A DNA stretch of 14,543 nucleotides from an uncultured Eubacteriales bacterium (GCA_900321145.1 ONVB01000042.1:1-14543); one strand, 5' to 3'; shown: positions 1 through 7,109, counted from the first letter of the stretch. Program-made: numbers and translations. Notes: generated by a model from the letters alone, not told the origin.

Positions 1-2
1 CT

Positions 3-443
3 CAGGACAGTTTTGAGAAGATAATCTATACAGGAATGATAGATGAGTACTTTGACTATAAATTAGGAGAACTCTCATACAGAAGCCTTCGTTTCGAGAC
101 GGAGCTTATCGAGGGTGAAGATAATTACCAGGGTAATGCGGTTGTGAACTACACCGAGCGTGAAGTGCCTTATACCCGCATCATAGAGCATAAGCATTTC
201 GAATTCGGTAAGCAGCCCGATACGGTCATCACCCGCGAGTACCCTGCAGACTGGAAGAAGGGTGATGAACCATACTATCCGGTCAACAACGACTCCACAG
301 CCGCTCTCTACGCTGAATATGCAAAGCTTGCCGAGCAGGAGGGCAATGTGATCTTCGGAGGCCGCCTCGGCCAGTACAAATATTTCGACATGGACAAGGT
401 GATCGCGGAAGCGCTCGCCCTTGCAGAGAAAGAACTGCAGTAA
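3..443 (+). CDS. glf: UDP-galactopyranose mutase, C-terminal part (5' truncated by window)
   Basis: Glf is a flavoenzyme that interconverts UDP-galactopyranose and UDP-galactofuranose, supplying galactofuranose for surface polysaccharide. The reading frame is open from base 3, without a start, so only the last ~146 residues are present. Recognisable family features are IIYTGMIDEYFDYKLGEL at the very beginning, RSLRFETE, the GNAVVNY block, the TRIIEHKHFE block, the EYP...GDEPYYPV stretch and the C-terminal GGRLGQYKYFDMDKVI. These belong to the substrate- and flavin-binding C-terminal part of the family. The stop at 441-443 is followed closely by a long hairpin with a T-rich tail, so this gene probably ends its transcript here. 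The upstream partner genes, probably polysaccharide synthesis, are outside the window. Confidence 0.95.
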   Translation, partial: QDSFEKIIYTGMIDEYFDYKLGELSYRSLRFETELIEGEDNYQGNAVVNYTEREVPYTRIIEHKHFEFGKQPDTVITREYPADWKKGDEPYYPVNNDSTAALYAEYAKLAEQEGNVIFGGRLGQYKYFDMDKVIAEALALAEKELQ

Positions 444-459
444 ATATAAACTCAAACAG

Positions 460-548
460 AACCGGGTGCATCCTGTCACTCAAATCTCGCGAAGATTTTA
501 CAAAATTCTTTGTGAATAGATTTGATCGACAGGATTCCCCGGGTTTTA
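460..548 (+). terminator. Long imperfect hairpin with T tract, probable glf terminator
   Basis: Starting 16 bases after the glf stop, arms AACC (460-463) and ATCCTGTC (470-477) pair with GGTT (542-545) and GACAGGAT (528-535). Inside, CAAATCT (481-487) pairs with AGATTTG (518-524), and TTTT/AAAA (496-499, 502-505) closes the tip. The foot runs into TTTTATT at 544-550. This is much longer than a normal intrinsic terminator, but its position and T tail fit termination of glf. It could also be a dispersed palindromic repeat that has taken over that role. Confidence 0.65.
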
Positions 549-562
549 TTATTTCCCAAACA

Positions 563-706
563 GCACAAAAGGGGCATATATATAACTAAAGCAGGCTATA
601 GAGCGGCGTCCCTTCTTAGCGAGGTTTCTCACGAGCTTAGAAGGGCTACGCCGTGAAATAGAGCGCGAGCGTCCTGCGTAGTTATATATATGCCCCATTG
701 TGCGTC
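563..706. repeat. Large nested inverted repeat in the convergent glf/argG gap
   Basis: A perfect 18-bp inverted repeat (571-588 and 679-696, GGGGCATATATATAACTA and its complement) is extended outward by GCACAA (563-568) against TTGTGC (698-703) and inward by GCAGG (591-595) against CCTGC (673-677). Nested inside is a second stem: CGGCGT (604-609) with ACGCCG (648-653) and CCCTTCT (610-616) with AGAAGGG (639-645). Read on the minus strand, the foot is followed by CCCCTTTTG, so it may terminate argG. It resembles a MITE or a palindromic unit, but no clear target-site duplication is visible. No gene was found in 444-740. Confidence 0.75.
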
Positions 707-715
707 ATTGTGTTA

Positions 716-736
716 TATAGGTATTGTATAGGTATT
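716..736. repeat. Two-copy short direct repeat just after argG stop
   Basis: TATAGGTATT occurs at 716-725 and again at 727-736 with a single G between, a period of 11. It lies directly past the argG stop codon. No function is apparent; slippage is the simplest origin. Confidence 0.6.
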
Positions 737-740
737 ATTC

Positions 741-1955
741 TTACCTTCCGTTTTCCTTATCAAGCATAGCACGTACCTGCATCGACAGTCCGAAGAGGTG
801 TATGAATCCCTCTGCGTCCTTGTGATCGTACAGGTCTCCCGTGGTGAAGCTTGCAAGCTTCTCGGAGTAGAGTGAGTACTCTGAAGTGGTACCGGCCTTG
901 ATGATGTTGCCCTTGTAGAGCTTGAACTTAACTTCGCCGCTTACGCGCTCCTGTGTGCTGTCAACGAAAGCACAGAGTGCCTCGCGAAGAGGGCAGAACC
1001 ACTTGCCTTCGTAGATCATGTCAGCAAGCTTGTCGGCGATAAGCTTCTTGTATGCGAGAGTGTCACGGTCAAGGATGAGCTCCTCGAGCTGCTTGTGAGC
1101 CTCCATAAGGATGGTTCCGCCGGGAGTCTCGTATACACCTCTTGACTTCATGCCGACTACGCGGTTCTCTACTATGTCTACGATTCCGATTCCGTGCTTT
1201 CCGCCGAGTCTGTTTAACTCACGGATGACATCGGCAACCTTCATTTCCTTGCCGTTTACTGCAACGGGTACACCCTTTTCGAACTTCATGGTCACATACT
1301 CGGCCTCGTCGGGTGCCTTCTCGGGATAGGTTCCGAGTACAAGGAGATGATCCCAGTTAGGCTCCTGAGCGGGATCCTCGAGCTCGAGTCCCTCGTGGCT
1401 TATGTGCCACAGGTTTCTGTCACGGCTGTATGAGGATGAAGCGTCAAAAGGAAGATCTATGCCGTGAGCCTTGCAATATTCGATCTCGTCCTCACGAGAC
1501 TGCATGGTCCACTCGGGCTGACGCCAGGTAGCGATAACCTTTAAGTCGGGAGCAAGTGCCTTGATGTTGATCTCGAAGCGCACCTGATCGTTGCCCTTGC
1601 CGGTAGCACCGTGGCATATGGTTGTCGCATTTTCCTTGCGTGCGATCTCTACAAGCTTCTTTGCTATAAGAGGTCTTGCGTAGGATGTACCGAGGAGATA
1701 AGCGTTCTCGTATACGGAACCTGCCTTTACGCCCGGCATGATGAAGTCCTCTGCAAACTCATCAACCACATCCAGGATGTAAAGCTTCTCGGCGCCTGAG
1801 TACTTAGCTCTTTCCTCAAGTCCGTCAAGCTCGCTTTCCTGACCTACATCGATGCAGACACATACGACATCGAAGTCGTAGGTCTCCTTAAGCCAAGGGA
1901 TGATGGCAGTGGTGTCCAATCCGCCTGAATAGGCGAGAATAACTCTTTCTTTCAT
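741..1955 (-). CDS. argG: Argininosuccinate synthase
   Basis: This cytosolic enzyme joins citrulline and aspartate, using ATP (to AMP and PPi), to form argininosuccinate in arginine synthesis. The 404-residue product has the usual family length. The N-terminal PP-loop AYSGGLDTT (8-16) binds ATP. YENAYLLGTSYARPLIAK (82-99) and HGATGKGNDQVRFE (115-128) form the citrulline/aspartate-binding core, followed by YSRDRNLWHISHEGLELEDP (176-195). That last block, as I recall, is the variant common in proteobacterial and cyanobacterial enzymes rather than the NLWGRS type of Bacillus. The start is supported by GGAGG about 10 bases upstream on the minus strand (around 1965-1969). argH, its usual partner, is not adjacent. 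A sigma-A promoter and a small palindrome precede it. Confidence 0.98.
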   Translation of the reverse strand: MKERVILAYSGGLDTTAIIPWLKETYDFDVVCVCIDVGQESELDGLEERAKYSGAEKLYILDVVDEFAEDFIMPGVKAGSVYENAYLLGTSYARPLIAKKLVEIARKENATTICHGATGKGNDQVRFEINIKALAPDLKVIATWRQPEWTMQSREDEIEYCKAHGIDLPFDASSSYSRDRNLWHISHEGLELEDPAQEPNWDHLLVLGTYPEKAPDEAEYVTMKFEKGVPVAVNGKEMKVADVIRELNRLGGKHGIGIVDIVENRVVGMKSRGVYETPGGTILMEAHKQLEELILDRDTLAYKKLIADKLADMIYEGKWFCPLREALCAFVDSTQERVSGEVKFKLYKGNIIKAGTTSEYSLYSEKLASFTTGDLYDHKDAEGFIHLFGLSMQVRAMLDKENGR

Positions 1956-1977
1956 AGAATAATTCCTCCATTAAAAT

Positions 1978-1989
1978 TTGCTTATGCAA
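1978..1989 (-). promoter_or_regulatory. Small palindrome at argG transcription start (possible operator)
   Basis: TTGCTTATGCAA is an inverted repeat (TTGC/GCAA arms, 4-base centre) touching the argG -10 box and covering the expected transcription start. Its position would suit a repressor. It does not clearly match the ARG box consensus (TGAAT-type half-sites), so any ArgR role is speculative. Confidence 0.3.
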
Positions 1990-2017
1990 GTATACAGCCA
2001 ACCGCACCATATTTCAA
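1989..2017 (-). promoter_or_regulatory. Sigma-A promoter for argG
   Basis: On the minus strand, -35 TTGAAA (2012-2017) and -10 TATACT (1989-1994) are separated by exactly 17 bases. Transcription would start near 1982, giving a leader of about 27 nt, too short for a T-box or other riboswitch. Confidence 0.75.
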
Positions 2018-2071
2018 GGGGAAAACTATCGGAAAAGATGATTATTGTATCAAAAAGTCTGTAAAAAGACC

Positions 2072-2100
2072 TTGTATTTTAGCAAGGAAAATATTATAAT
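2072..2100 (+). promoter_or_regulatory. Sigma-A promoter for the DivIVA-domain gene
   Basis: -35 TTGTAT (2072-2077) and a perfect -10 TATAAT (2095-2100) have a 17-base spacer. The leader to the start codon at 2136 is about 28 nt and carries GGAGG at about 2125-2129. Confidence 0.85.
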
Positions 2101-2135
2101 ACCCATTTAGTAAAAACTTTTTTGGAGGAAAAGAA

Positions 2136-2666
2136 ATGTTGCAACCAAGTGATATAAGGACTCGCGTATTCAAGAAAGGTATATTCGGTTATAAGCCTGC
2201 AGACGTTGACTCATTCAAGGAAGAAGTTCTTCGTGCATATGAGGAGACCTTCAGTGAGAACACCGAGATGAAGGATAAGCTTGCAAAGCTTAATGCAGCA
2301 GTTGAAGAGAACAGACTTAAGATGTTTGACTTGGAAAAGAAGCTCAAGAAGGCAGAGGAAGACCTTGCCGAGAAGAAGGAAGAGCTTAAGGCTGCTAAGG
2401 CAGCAAATAATAAGGGTGGTGCAGCTCCTAAGTTTAAGCCTCAGCCGAAGGCGGAAGCTCCGAAGGCAGAGGAAGCTCCCAAGGCTGCAGCTTCATCCAA
2501 GTTCTTTAAGAAAGCAGAAGAGCCGGCTAAGCCCGCAGCTTCATCTTCGAATGATGATGACGATGAGGAGATCTTTACCGGTGAGATAGAAGAGAGAGCA
2601 AAGCCGGAGCGTATGATGATAGGTGACGGCGAGGAAGACGGAGACGGCGATTTCGAATTCATGTAA
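2136..2666 (+). CDS. divIVA: DivIVA-domain protein with low-complexity, acidic C-terminus
   Basis: The N-terminus (1-35) matches the membrane-binding DivIVA domain: PSDIRTRVFKKGIFGYKPAD followed by VDSFKEEV. DivIVA proteins sense curved membrane at poles and septa and recruit division, wall or chromosome-positioning partners. Residues about 36-90 are heptad-like and rich in K, E and L, consistent with a coiled coil. After that the protein departs from the compact family: 90-138 is a K/A/P/E-rich, probably disordered linker, 139-146 is a D/E run, and the end (160-176) is acidic and Gly-rich. At 176 aa it is about the usual size. It has its own strong promoter, a GGAGG site 7 bases before ATG and a downstream hairpin, so it is largely monocistronic. 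It may be a DivIVA paralogue rather than the main polar factor. Confidence 0.85.
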   Translation: MLQPSDIRTRVFKKGIFGYKPADVDSFKEEVLRAYEETFSENTEMKDKLAKLNAAVEENRLKMFDLEKKLKKAEEDLAEKKEELKAAKAANNKGGAAPKFKPQPKAEAPKAEEAPKAAASSKFFKKAEEPAKPAASSSNDDDDEEIFTGEIEERAKPERMMIGDGEEDGDGDFEFM

Positions 2667-2682
2667 GATCAGCTTATGAGCA

Positions 2683-2722
2683 AAAGGCTGCTGTGCGTGG
2701 CATGGCAGCCTTTGTCGTTTTG
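2683..2722 (+). terminator. Intrinsic-type terminator after the DivIVA-domain gene
   Basis: AAAGGCTGC (2683-2691) pairs perfectly with GCAGCCTTT (2705-2713) across a 13-base loop and is followed by GTCGTTTT. The T tract is interrupted, so read-through into ruvA, whose RBS lies directly downstream, is possible. Confidence 0.7.
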
Positions 2723-2736
2723 AAAAGGATACACAG

Positions 2737-3339
2737 ATGCTGGAGTATATAAAAGGGACTATAGAGCGTATAGGAGTGGGTGACTTTGCCATAGAGACCG
2801 GCGGAGTGGGCTTTCATATAGAAGCGGGAACCCGCGTGACGGATAAGCTCAAGCTTCACGAGACGAGAAAAGTATATACGCATATGAACGTGCGTGAGGA
2901 TGATATAAGCCTGTTTGGTTTTCTGACACAGGACGATGTGGATGTGTTCCGCATGCTCATAGGTGTGAGCGGAATAGGACCAAAGGTGGCGCTTTCCATA
3001 CTGTCGGAGCTTTCGACCGACGACTTAAGGATGGCGGTTTTGTCGGAGGACCATAAGGCCATAGCCAAGGCCAACGGCGTCGGAACCAAGACCGCTCAGA
3101 GGGTGATAATGGAGCTTAAAGATAAGTTTAAGCTTGATGATGTCATCGATTCGCTTGACCGGGAAGGTGATCAGGGTTCGGGAGAGATGTCTAAGGATGT
3201 GGTAAGCGAGACCGCACTTGCTTTGACGAGTCTCGGGTATACCAACACGGAGGCGCTAAAGGCTATAAAGAAGGTTGAAGGGGCGGAAGGAATGACGCCG
3301 GAGCAGCTGCTGAAGGCGGCATTGAAGAGAATGCTTTAA
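2737..3339 (+). CDS. ruvA: Holliday junction DNA helicase subunit RuvA
   Basis: RuvA tetramers clamp four-way DNA junctions and load the RuvB motor for branch migration in recombination and repair. The 200-residue length is typical. An N-terminal OB-fold (about 1-62, beginning MLEYIKGTIERI) is followed by two helix-hairpin-helix motifs, IGVSGIGPKVA (75-85) and ANGVGTKTA (112-120), which contact the DNA backbone. A flexible linker (about 133-152) leads to domain III (154-200), including LGYTNTEALKAI, which binds RuvB. AAAAGGAT (2723-2730) supplies a ribosome site 6 bases before ATG. No separate promoter is obvious, so expression may rely on read-through from upstream or an unrecognised site. 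ruvB follows directly. Confidence 0.98.
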   Translation: MLEYIKGTIERIGVGDFAIETGGVGFHIEAGTRVTDKLKLHETRKVYTHMNVREDDISLFGFLTQDDVDVFRMLIGVSGIGPKVALSILSELSTDDLRMAVLSEDHKAIAKANGVGTKTAQRVIMELKDKFKLDDVIDSLDREGDQGSGEMSKDVVSETALALTSLGYTNTEALKAIKKVEGAEGMTPEQLLKAALKRML

Positions 3340-3368
3340 GATTCTTCGGGCTACGCCCTCAGAATGAC
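3340..3368. repeat. Short palindromic repeat between ruvA and ruvB
   Basis: ATTCT (3341-3345) pairs with AGAAT (3361-3365), and GGGC (3348-3351) with GCCC (3355-3358), around loop TAC. On the minus strand it begins GTCATTCTGAGGGCGTAG, which resembles a GTCATTCTGAGC...GAAGAATC hairpin that I recall as dispersed in many bacterial genomes. It fills the whole ruvA-ruvB gap. A related element lies at 10029-10062. Confidence 0.6.
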
Positions 3369-3375
3369 ACGGGAT

Positions 3376-4380
3376 ATGGAAAAGAGAATAATCAGTACAG
3401 AGATTACAACTGAAGATGATGTATTGGAGCCGGGCCTAAGGCCAACACTCCTTTCGGAGTATATAGGGCAGGAGAAGGTAAAGCAGAACCTGAGAGTCTT
3501 TATCGAGGCAGCGAAGAAGAGGCACGAGCCGTTGGATCACGTGCTCTTGTACGGGCCGCCGGGACTCGGCAAGACCACACTTGCGGGTATCGTGGCCGAG
3601 GAGATGGGAGTGTCGCTGAAGATAACCTCGGGACCGGCTATAGACAAGCCGGGTGAGCTTGCAGCCATATTAAACAATCTGTCGGAAAATGACGTGCTCT
3701 TCATAGACGAGATACACCGCCTGAACAAGCAGGTGGAGGAGGTGCTCTATCCCGCCATGGAGGATTACGCGATAGATATAGTTATAGGAAAGGGAGCCGG
3801 GGCAAGGTCGATAAGACTTGATCTTCCCAAGTTTACCTTAGTCGGAGCCACGACGAGGGCCGGTATGCTTACCGCCCCCTTAAGAGACCGCTTCGGAGTG
3901 GTAAACAGGCTTGATTTCTATAACGTGGTGGAGCTTATGCAGATCATCATGAGATCCTCGAAGGTGCTCGGGGTAAATATCGATGATGAGGGAGCTTTGG
4001 AGATCGCCAAAAGGTCGAGAGGCACGCCGAGACTTGCCAATCGGCTGTTAAAGAGAGTCAGGGATTTCGCCGAGGTTGAGTATGGCGGAAATATAGACTA
4101 CGAGGTGGCAAAGACGGCTCTCGACAGGCTGGATGTGGATTCTGCGGGTCTTGACAATACCGACAGACATATACTTATGACTATGATAGAAAAATTCGGC
4201 GGGGGTCCGGTGGGGCTTGACACGCTGGCTGCGGCCATAAGCGAGGATGCGGGAACCATAGAGGACGTGTACGAGCCATTTCTTATAAAAAACGGCTTTA
4301 TAAATCGTACGCCTCGTGGTAGAATGGTGACCGAAAGCTGTTACAGACATTTCAATCTGCCTGTGACGGATGGGGAATAG
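3376..4380 (+). CDS. ruvB: Holliday junction branch migration ATPase RuvB
   Basis: RuvB is the hexameric AAA+ motor that pumps DNA through RuvA-bound junctions. From the chosen ATG the protein has 334 residues, the length I recall for Bacillus RuvB, and MEKRIIS aligns with that protein's start; the ATG at 3364 would add four residues that fall inside the hairpin repeat. Motifs: Walker A GPPGLGKTT (60-68), Walker B LFIDEIH (108-114), sensor 1 GATTR (157-161), the arginine finger region APLRDRFG (167-174) and sensor 2 RGTPRLANRLL. The C-terminal winged helix includes GRMVTESCYRHF. The ribosome site is weak (ACGGGA only), perhaps because the repeat displaced the original leader. It is co-oriented with ruvA and the division genes. 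Confidence 0.97.
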   Translation: MEKRIISTEITTEDDVLEPGLRPTLLSEYIGQEKVKQNLRVFIEAAKKRHEPLDHVLLYGPPGLGKTTLAGIVAEEMGVSLKITSGPAIDKPGELAAILNNLSENDVLFIDEIHRLNKQVEEVLYPAMEDYAIDIVIGKGAGARSIRLDLPKFTLVGATTRAGMLTAPLRDRFGVVNRLDFYNVVELMQIIMRSSKVLGVNIDDEGALEIAKRSRGTPRLANRLLKRVRDFAEVEYGGNIDYEVAKTALDRLDVDSAGLDNTDRHILMTMIEKFGGGPVGLDTLAAAISEDAGTIEDVYEPFLIKNGFINRTPRGRMVTESCYRHFNLPVTDGE

Positions 4381-4405
4381 ATATCATACGAAGGAGAGAG
4401 ACGAA

Positions 4406-4813
4406 ATGGCTAACAAAGTAGACATACCTGTAGTGATTAACGGAAAGGTGTATACCTTAAGCGGTTATGAGGGAGAAGAGTATCTGCAGAACATAGCCAC
4501 TTATATCAACAATAAGATATCCGAGTGCAAGGCATCCGATCAGTTCAGAAGGATGAATGCCGAGTACCAGGGAGTGCTGCTCGCTTTAAACATAGCAGAT
4601 GATTATTTCAAGGCCAAGAGCAAGGCTGACAGTATGGTCAGCGAGGACTCAAATAAGGAACAGCAGCTCTATGACTTAAGACATGATGTGATAGAAGCAC
4701 AGATCAAGCAGGAATCGGCTGCGCGTATGATAGAAGAGTATAAAGAAGAGATCAATGCCCTTCAGCGTAAGATAATCCAGCTTGAAGCAGAGAAGGGACA
4801 CAATGACAAGTAA
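4406..4813 (+). CDS. zapA: Cell division protein ZapA
   Basis: ZapA binds FtsZ and bundles protofilaments, stabilising the Z ring. The ATG at 4406 is preferred because AAGGAG sits at 4391-4396, nine bases upstream; an in-frame ATG at 4370 overlaps ruvB and lacks such a site. The 135-residue product starts with the FtsZ-binding globular head (VDIPVVINGKVYTLSGYEGEEYLQ, about 4-28, then INNKI and the LLALNIADDYF helix at about 60-70), followed by a long charged helix (about 88-132) expected to form the coiled-coil dimer or tetramer stalk. It starts 25 bases after ruvB stops, and its last 11 bases overlap the next gene, indicating translational coupling. Confidence 0.93.
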   Translation: MANKVDIPVVINGKVYTLSGYEGEEYLQNIATYINNKISECKASDQFRRMNAEYQGVLLALNIADDYFKAKSKADSMVSEDSNKEQQLYDLRHDVIEAQIKQESAARMIEEYKEEINALQRKIIQLEAEKGHNDK

Positions 4814-7109
4814 TGCTTATAATCCGCAGGGCGTGGAGATTCTCGCACCCTGCGGTTCTTATGATATCCTGAAATCAGCCATATCTGCGGGGGCTGATGC
4901 CTGTTATATCGGTGGCAAGAAGTTCGGCGCAAGGGCATATGCCGCCAACTTTGATGATGATGTGATATACAAGGCTTTAGACTACGCGCATCTTCACGGA
5001 GTAAAGGTATATCTTACTGTCAATACTCTATTAAAGGAAAGTGAGATATCCTCTCTTTTTGCGTACCTTTGTCCGCTGTACGAAGCCGGGCTTGATGCCG
5101 TGATCGTACAGGACTTGGGCGTTTTTTCTTATATCCGAAGATATCTTCCGGACCTTCCGATACATTTGAGCACGCAGATGAACATAACCTCCTACCACGC
5201 GGCGAAAATGATGAAGGCATACGGAGCCAAGAGGGTGGTTCCTGCAAGGGAGATGAGCTTCACGGAGATCAAGGCCCTGAAGGATAAGTCGGGACTCGAG
5301 GTGGAGGTTTTCTGTCACGGGGCCATGTGCGTATGCTACAGCGGAAGATGCCTCATGAGCTCGCTTGCGGGTGGAAGAAGCGGTAACCGCGGACGGTGTG
5401 CCCAGACCTGCCGCAAGTGCTATGACGGGGAATATAAGCTTTCGATGAAGGATCTGTGTACGCTTGAGATACTTCCGGAGATCCTTGCAACGGGAGTCGA
5501 TTCGCTTAAGATAGAAGGGCGCATGAAGAATGCGTATTATGTGGCATCGGCGGTCGAGGCGTATAAGCAAACTGTCGATGATATAATGAACGACAGATTT
5601 GACCTGAACGTGGCGATGGACAGGAAGCTCAGATTAGGGGAGGTATTCAGCAGGGGCGGTTTCACTACCGGGTACTTCTTCGGAGTGGGCGACAGATACG
5701 ATACATTTCATGATATGCCGGGACACACGGGAGTGGAGATAGGAACCGTGGATTCCGTAAAGGGCGGTGCGGTAGACTTCAGGCTGAGGCACGACCTTAA
5801 TCACGGAGATGTGCTTGTGTTCAGGACAAGGGACGGTTCTGAGGTCGAGATAACCTCAGGCAAGGATGCTTTGGCGGGAGAGACAATCTCACTTCCCGCA
5901 CCCAAGACGAAGTATATCAATCAGGGTGCAAAGGTATTCAGGGTGAAAAATGAACCGTTCAACGATTCGCTTTTCAGAAATCATATAAACAGCTTTTCAA
6001 AGAAGATACACATAACCGGGGAGCTCAGCGCAAAGAAGGGCGAGAAGCTGATGCTCACGCTCTATCAGGAGGTATTCGGCAATACCATAAGCGGAGTTGC
6101 TTATTCAAATGAGAGGCTTGAGCCGGCGAATACCGTGGACCCGTCCATGGCAGAGAATATCTTGGAGAAGCTTACTGCCACGGGCGACACCGAATATATC
6201 ATAGACAATGTGGATATGAAGGTGGATAGCGGAGTATTTGTTCCCTTCAGGCTTGTGAAGGACATAAGAAGGAAGGCCATTGAAGCCTTAGAGACAAGTG
6301 TAAAGGAGTCCTTCAGGAACATCAGGCCCAAAGAACCTTCGGGCGAGCCTTACGAATCCCGCAGGACGCCGGTTGAAGGAGTACAGAACTACGTCTCGGT
6401 GGAGACTTTAGAGCAGCTTTATGCATGCATGTCATCGGGGATGATAAACGGTGTATGCATGAGCCACAATGTATACAAGAAGGCGGCAACGGAGGGGACG
6501 ACGGTTCGCCTGAAGCTCAAAGGAATAAAGATATTTATCGCGCTTGAGGATATAATCAGGGCGGGGATAAATGACAGGCTTGACCTTGTAAACGAGGGCA
6601 TAAGCGGCATATATATCAGGTGTATAGATGAACTGGCTCAGGCCCGTGAGCTTGAGGGCAGAGAACGCTTTGATGCCATCGTGTCAAGCTCTGTATATGC
6701 CATGAACACCTGCGCTGCCGGCTTTATAAGGGATCAGTTAAAGAGCTATAAGAATGTTTATCTCGAGGAACCGAGAGAACTCAACGAGACTGAGCTTTCC
6801 GAGCTTGGCGGAGCATACGAGGTGGTTCCCGTATACGGTTACGAGCAGGTGATGGTCACAAGGCAGAGCATAGATTCCGAGAAGATAACGGATGACAGTA
6901 AGAATACCTACTATGTGATCTCCGGAAAGCTTTATGACAGGATATATAACGGAACACCGTTTTTTGCACCGGAAAGAGTAAGTGCCGCGGCTCCGGGCAT
7001 AGCGCTGTGGCGATTTACCATAGAAAGTCCCGACGAGATAGTTAAGCTCTTGAACGGGCATGTACCCAGGAACAAAACCTACGGACACTTAAAGAGGGGA
7101 ATAGCTTGA
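4803..7109 (+). CDS. U32-family protein, probable RNA hydroxylation enzyme (TrhP/RlhA-like), long form
   Basis: Though long called collagenase-like peptidases, U32 proteins such as RlhA (23S rRNA) and TrhP (tRNA) are now known to act in RNA hydroxylation. The 768 residues begin with the U32 core, EILAPCGSYDILKSAISAGADACYIGG written in part here as EILAPCGS (13-20). The PROSITE U32 signature E-x-F-x2-G-[SA]-[LIVM]-C-x4-G-x-C-x-[LIVM]-S is matched exactly at 168-186. Cys176, 183, 199 and 203 are the likely iron-sulfur ligands; Cys171, 178 and 206 are extra. The middle (about 300-510) resembles the DUF3656 region of long members. Residues 530-690 look like a second, cysteine-poor U32 half. The ATG at 4803 follows GAAGGG (4792-4797) and overlaps zapA by 11 bases. 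The exact substrate cannot be told from sequence. Confidence 0.88.
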   Translation: MTSNAYNPQGVEILAPCGSYDILKSAISAGADACYIGGKKFGARAYAANFDDDVIYKALDYAHLHGVKVYLTVNTLLKESEISSLFAYLCPLYEAGLDAVIVQDLGVFSYIRRYLPDLPIHLSTQMNITSYHAAKMMKAYGAKRVVPAREMSFTEIKALKDKSGLEVEVFCHGAMCVCYSGRCLMSSLAGGRSGNRGRCAQTCRKCYDGEYKLSMKDLCTLEILPEILATGVDSLKIEGRMKNAYYVASAVEAYKQTVDDIMNDRFDLNVAMDRKLRLGEVFSRGGFTTGYFFGVGDRYDTFHDMPGHTGVEIGTVDSVKGGAVDFRLRHDLNHGDVLVFRTRDGSEVEITSGKDALAGETISLPAPKTKYINQGAKVFRVKNEPFNDSLFRNHINSFSKKIHITGELSAKKGEKLMLTLYQEVFGNTISGVAYSNERLEPANTVDPSMAENILEKLTATGDTEYIIDNVDMKVDSGVFVPFRLVKDIRRKAIEALETSVKESFRNIRPKEPSGEPYESRRTPVEGVQNYVSVETLEQLYACMSSGMINGVCMSHNVYKKAATEGTTVRLKLKGIKIFIALEDIIRAGINDRLDLVNEGISGIYIRCIDELAQARELEGRERFDAIVSSSVYAMNTCAAGFIRDQLKSYKNVYLEEPRELNETELSELGGAYEVVPVYGYEQVMVTRQSIDSEKITDDSKNTYYVISGKLYDRIYNGTPFFAPERVSAAAPGIALWRFTIESPDEIVKLLNGHVPRNKTYGHLKRGIA

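Noticed and set aside
563..706. CRISPR array or insertion sequence between glf and argG
   Set aside because: There are no regularly spaced repeats and no transposase reading frame; only inverted repeats are present.
1956..1988. T-box or other riboswitch controlling argG
   Set aside because: The leader from the predicted start is under 30 nt, too short for such an element.
2281..2589. Arg/Leu-rich open frame in another frame of the DivIVA-domain gene
   Set aside because: It is an out-of-frame reading of the K/A/E-rich repeat region; composition is artefactual.
5031..5570. Open frame of 179 codons on the minus strand inside the U32 gene
   Set aside because: It is antisense to the conserved U32 signature, has no promoter or ribosome site, and its translation is unconvincing.
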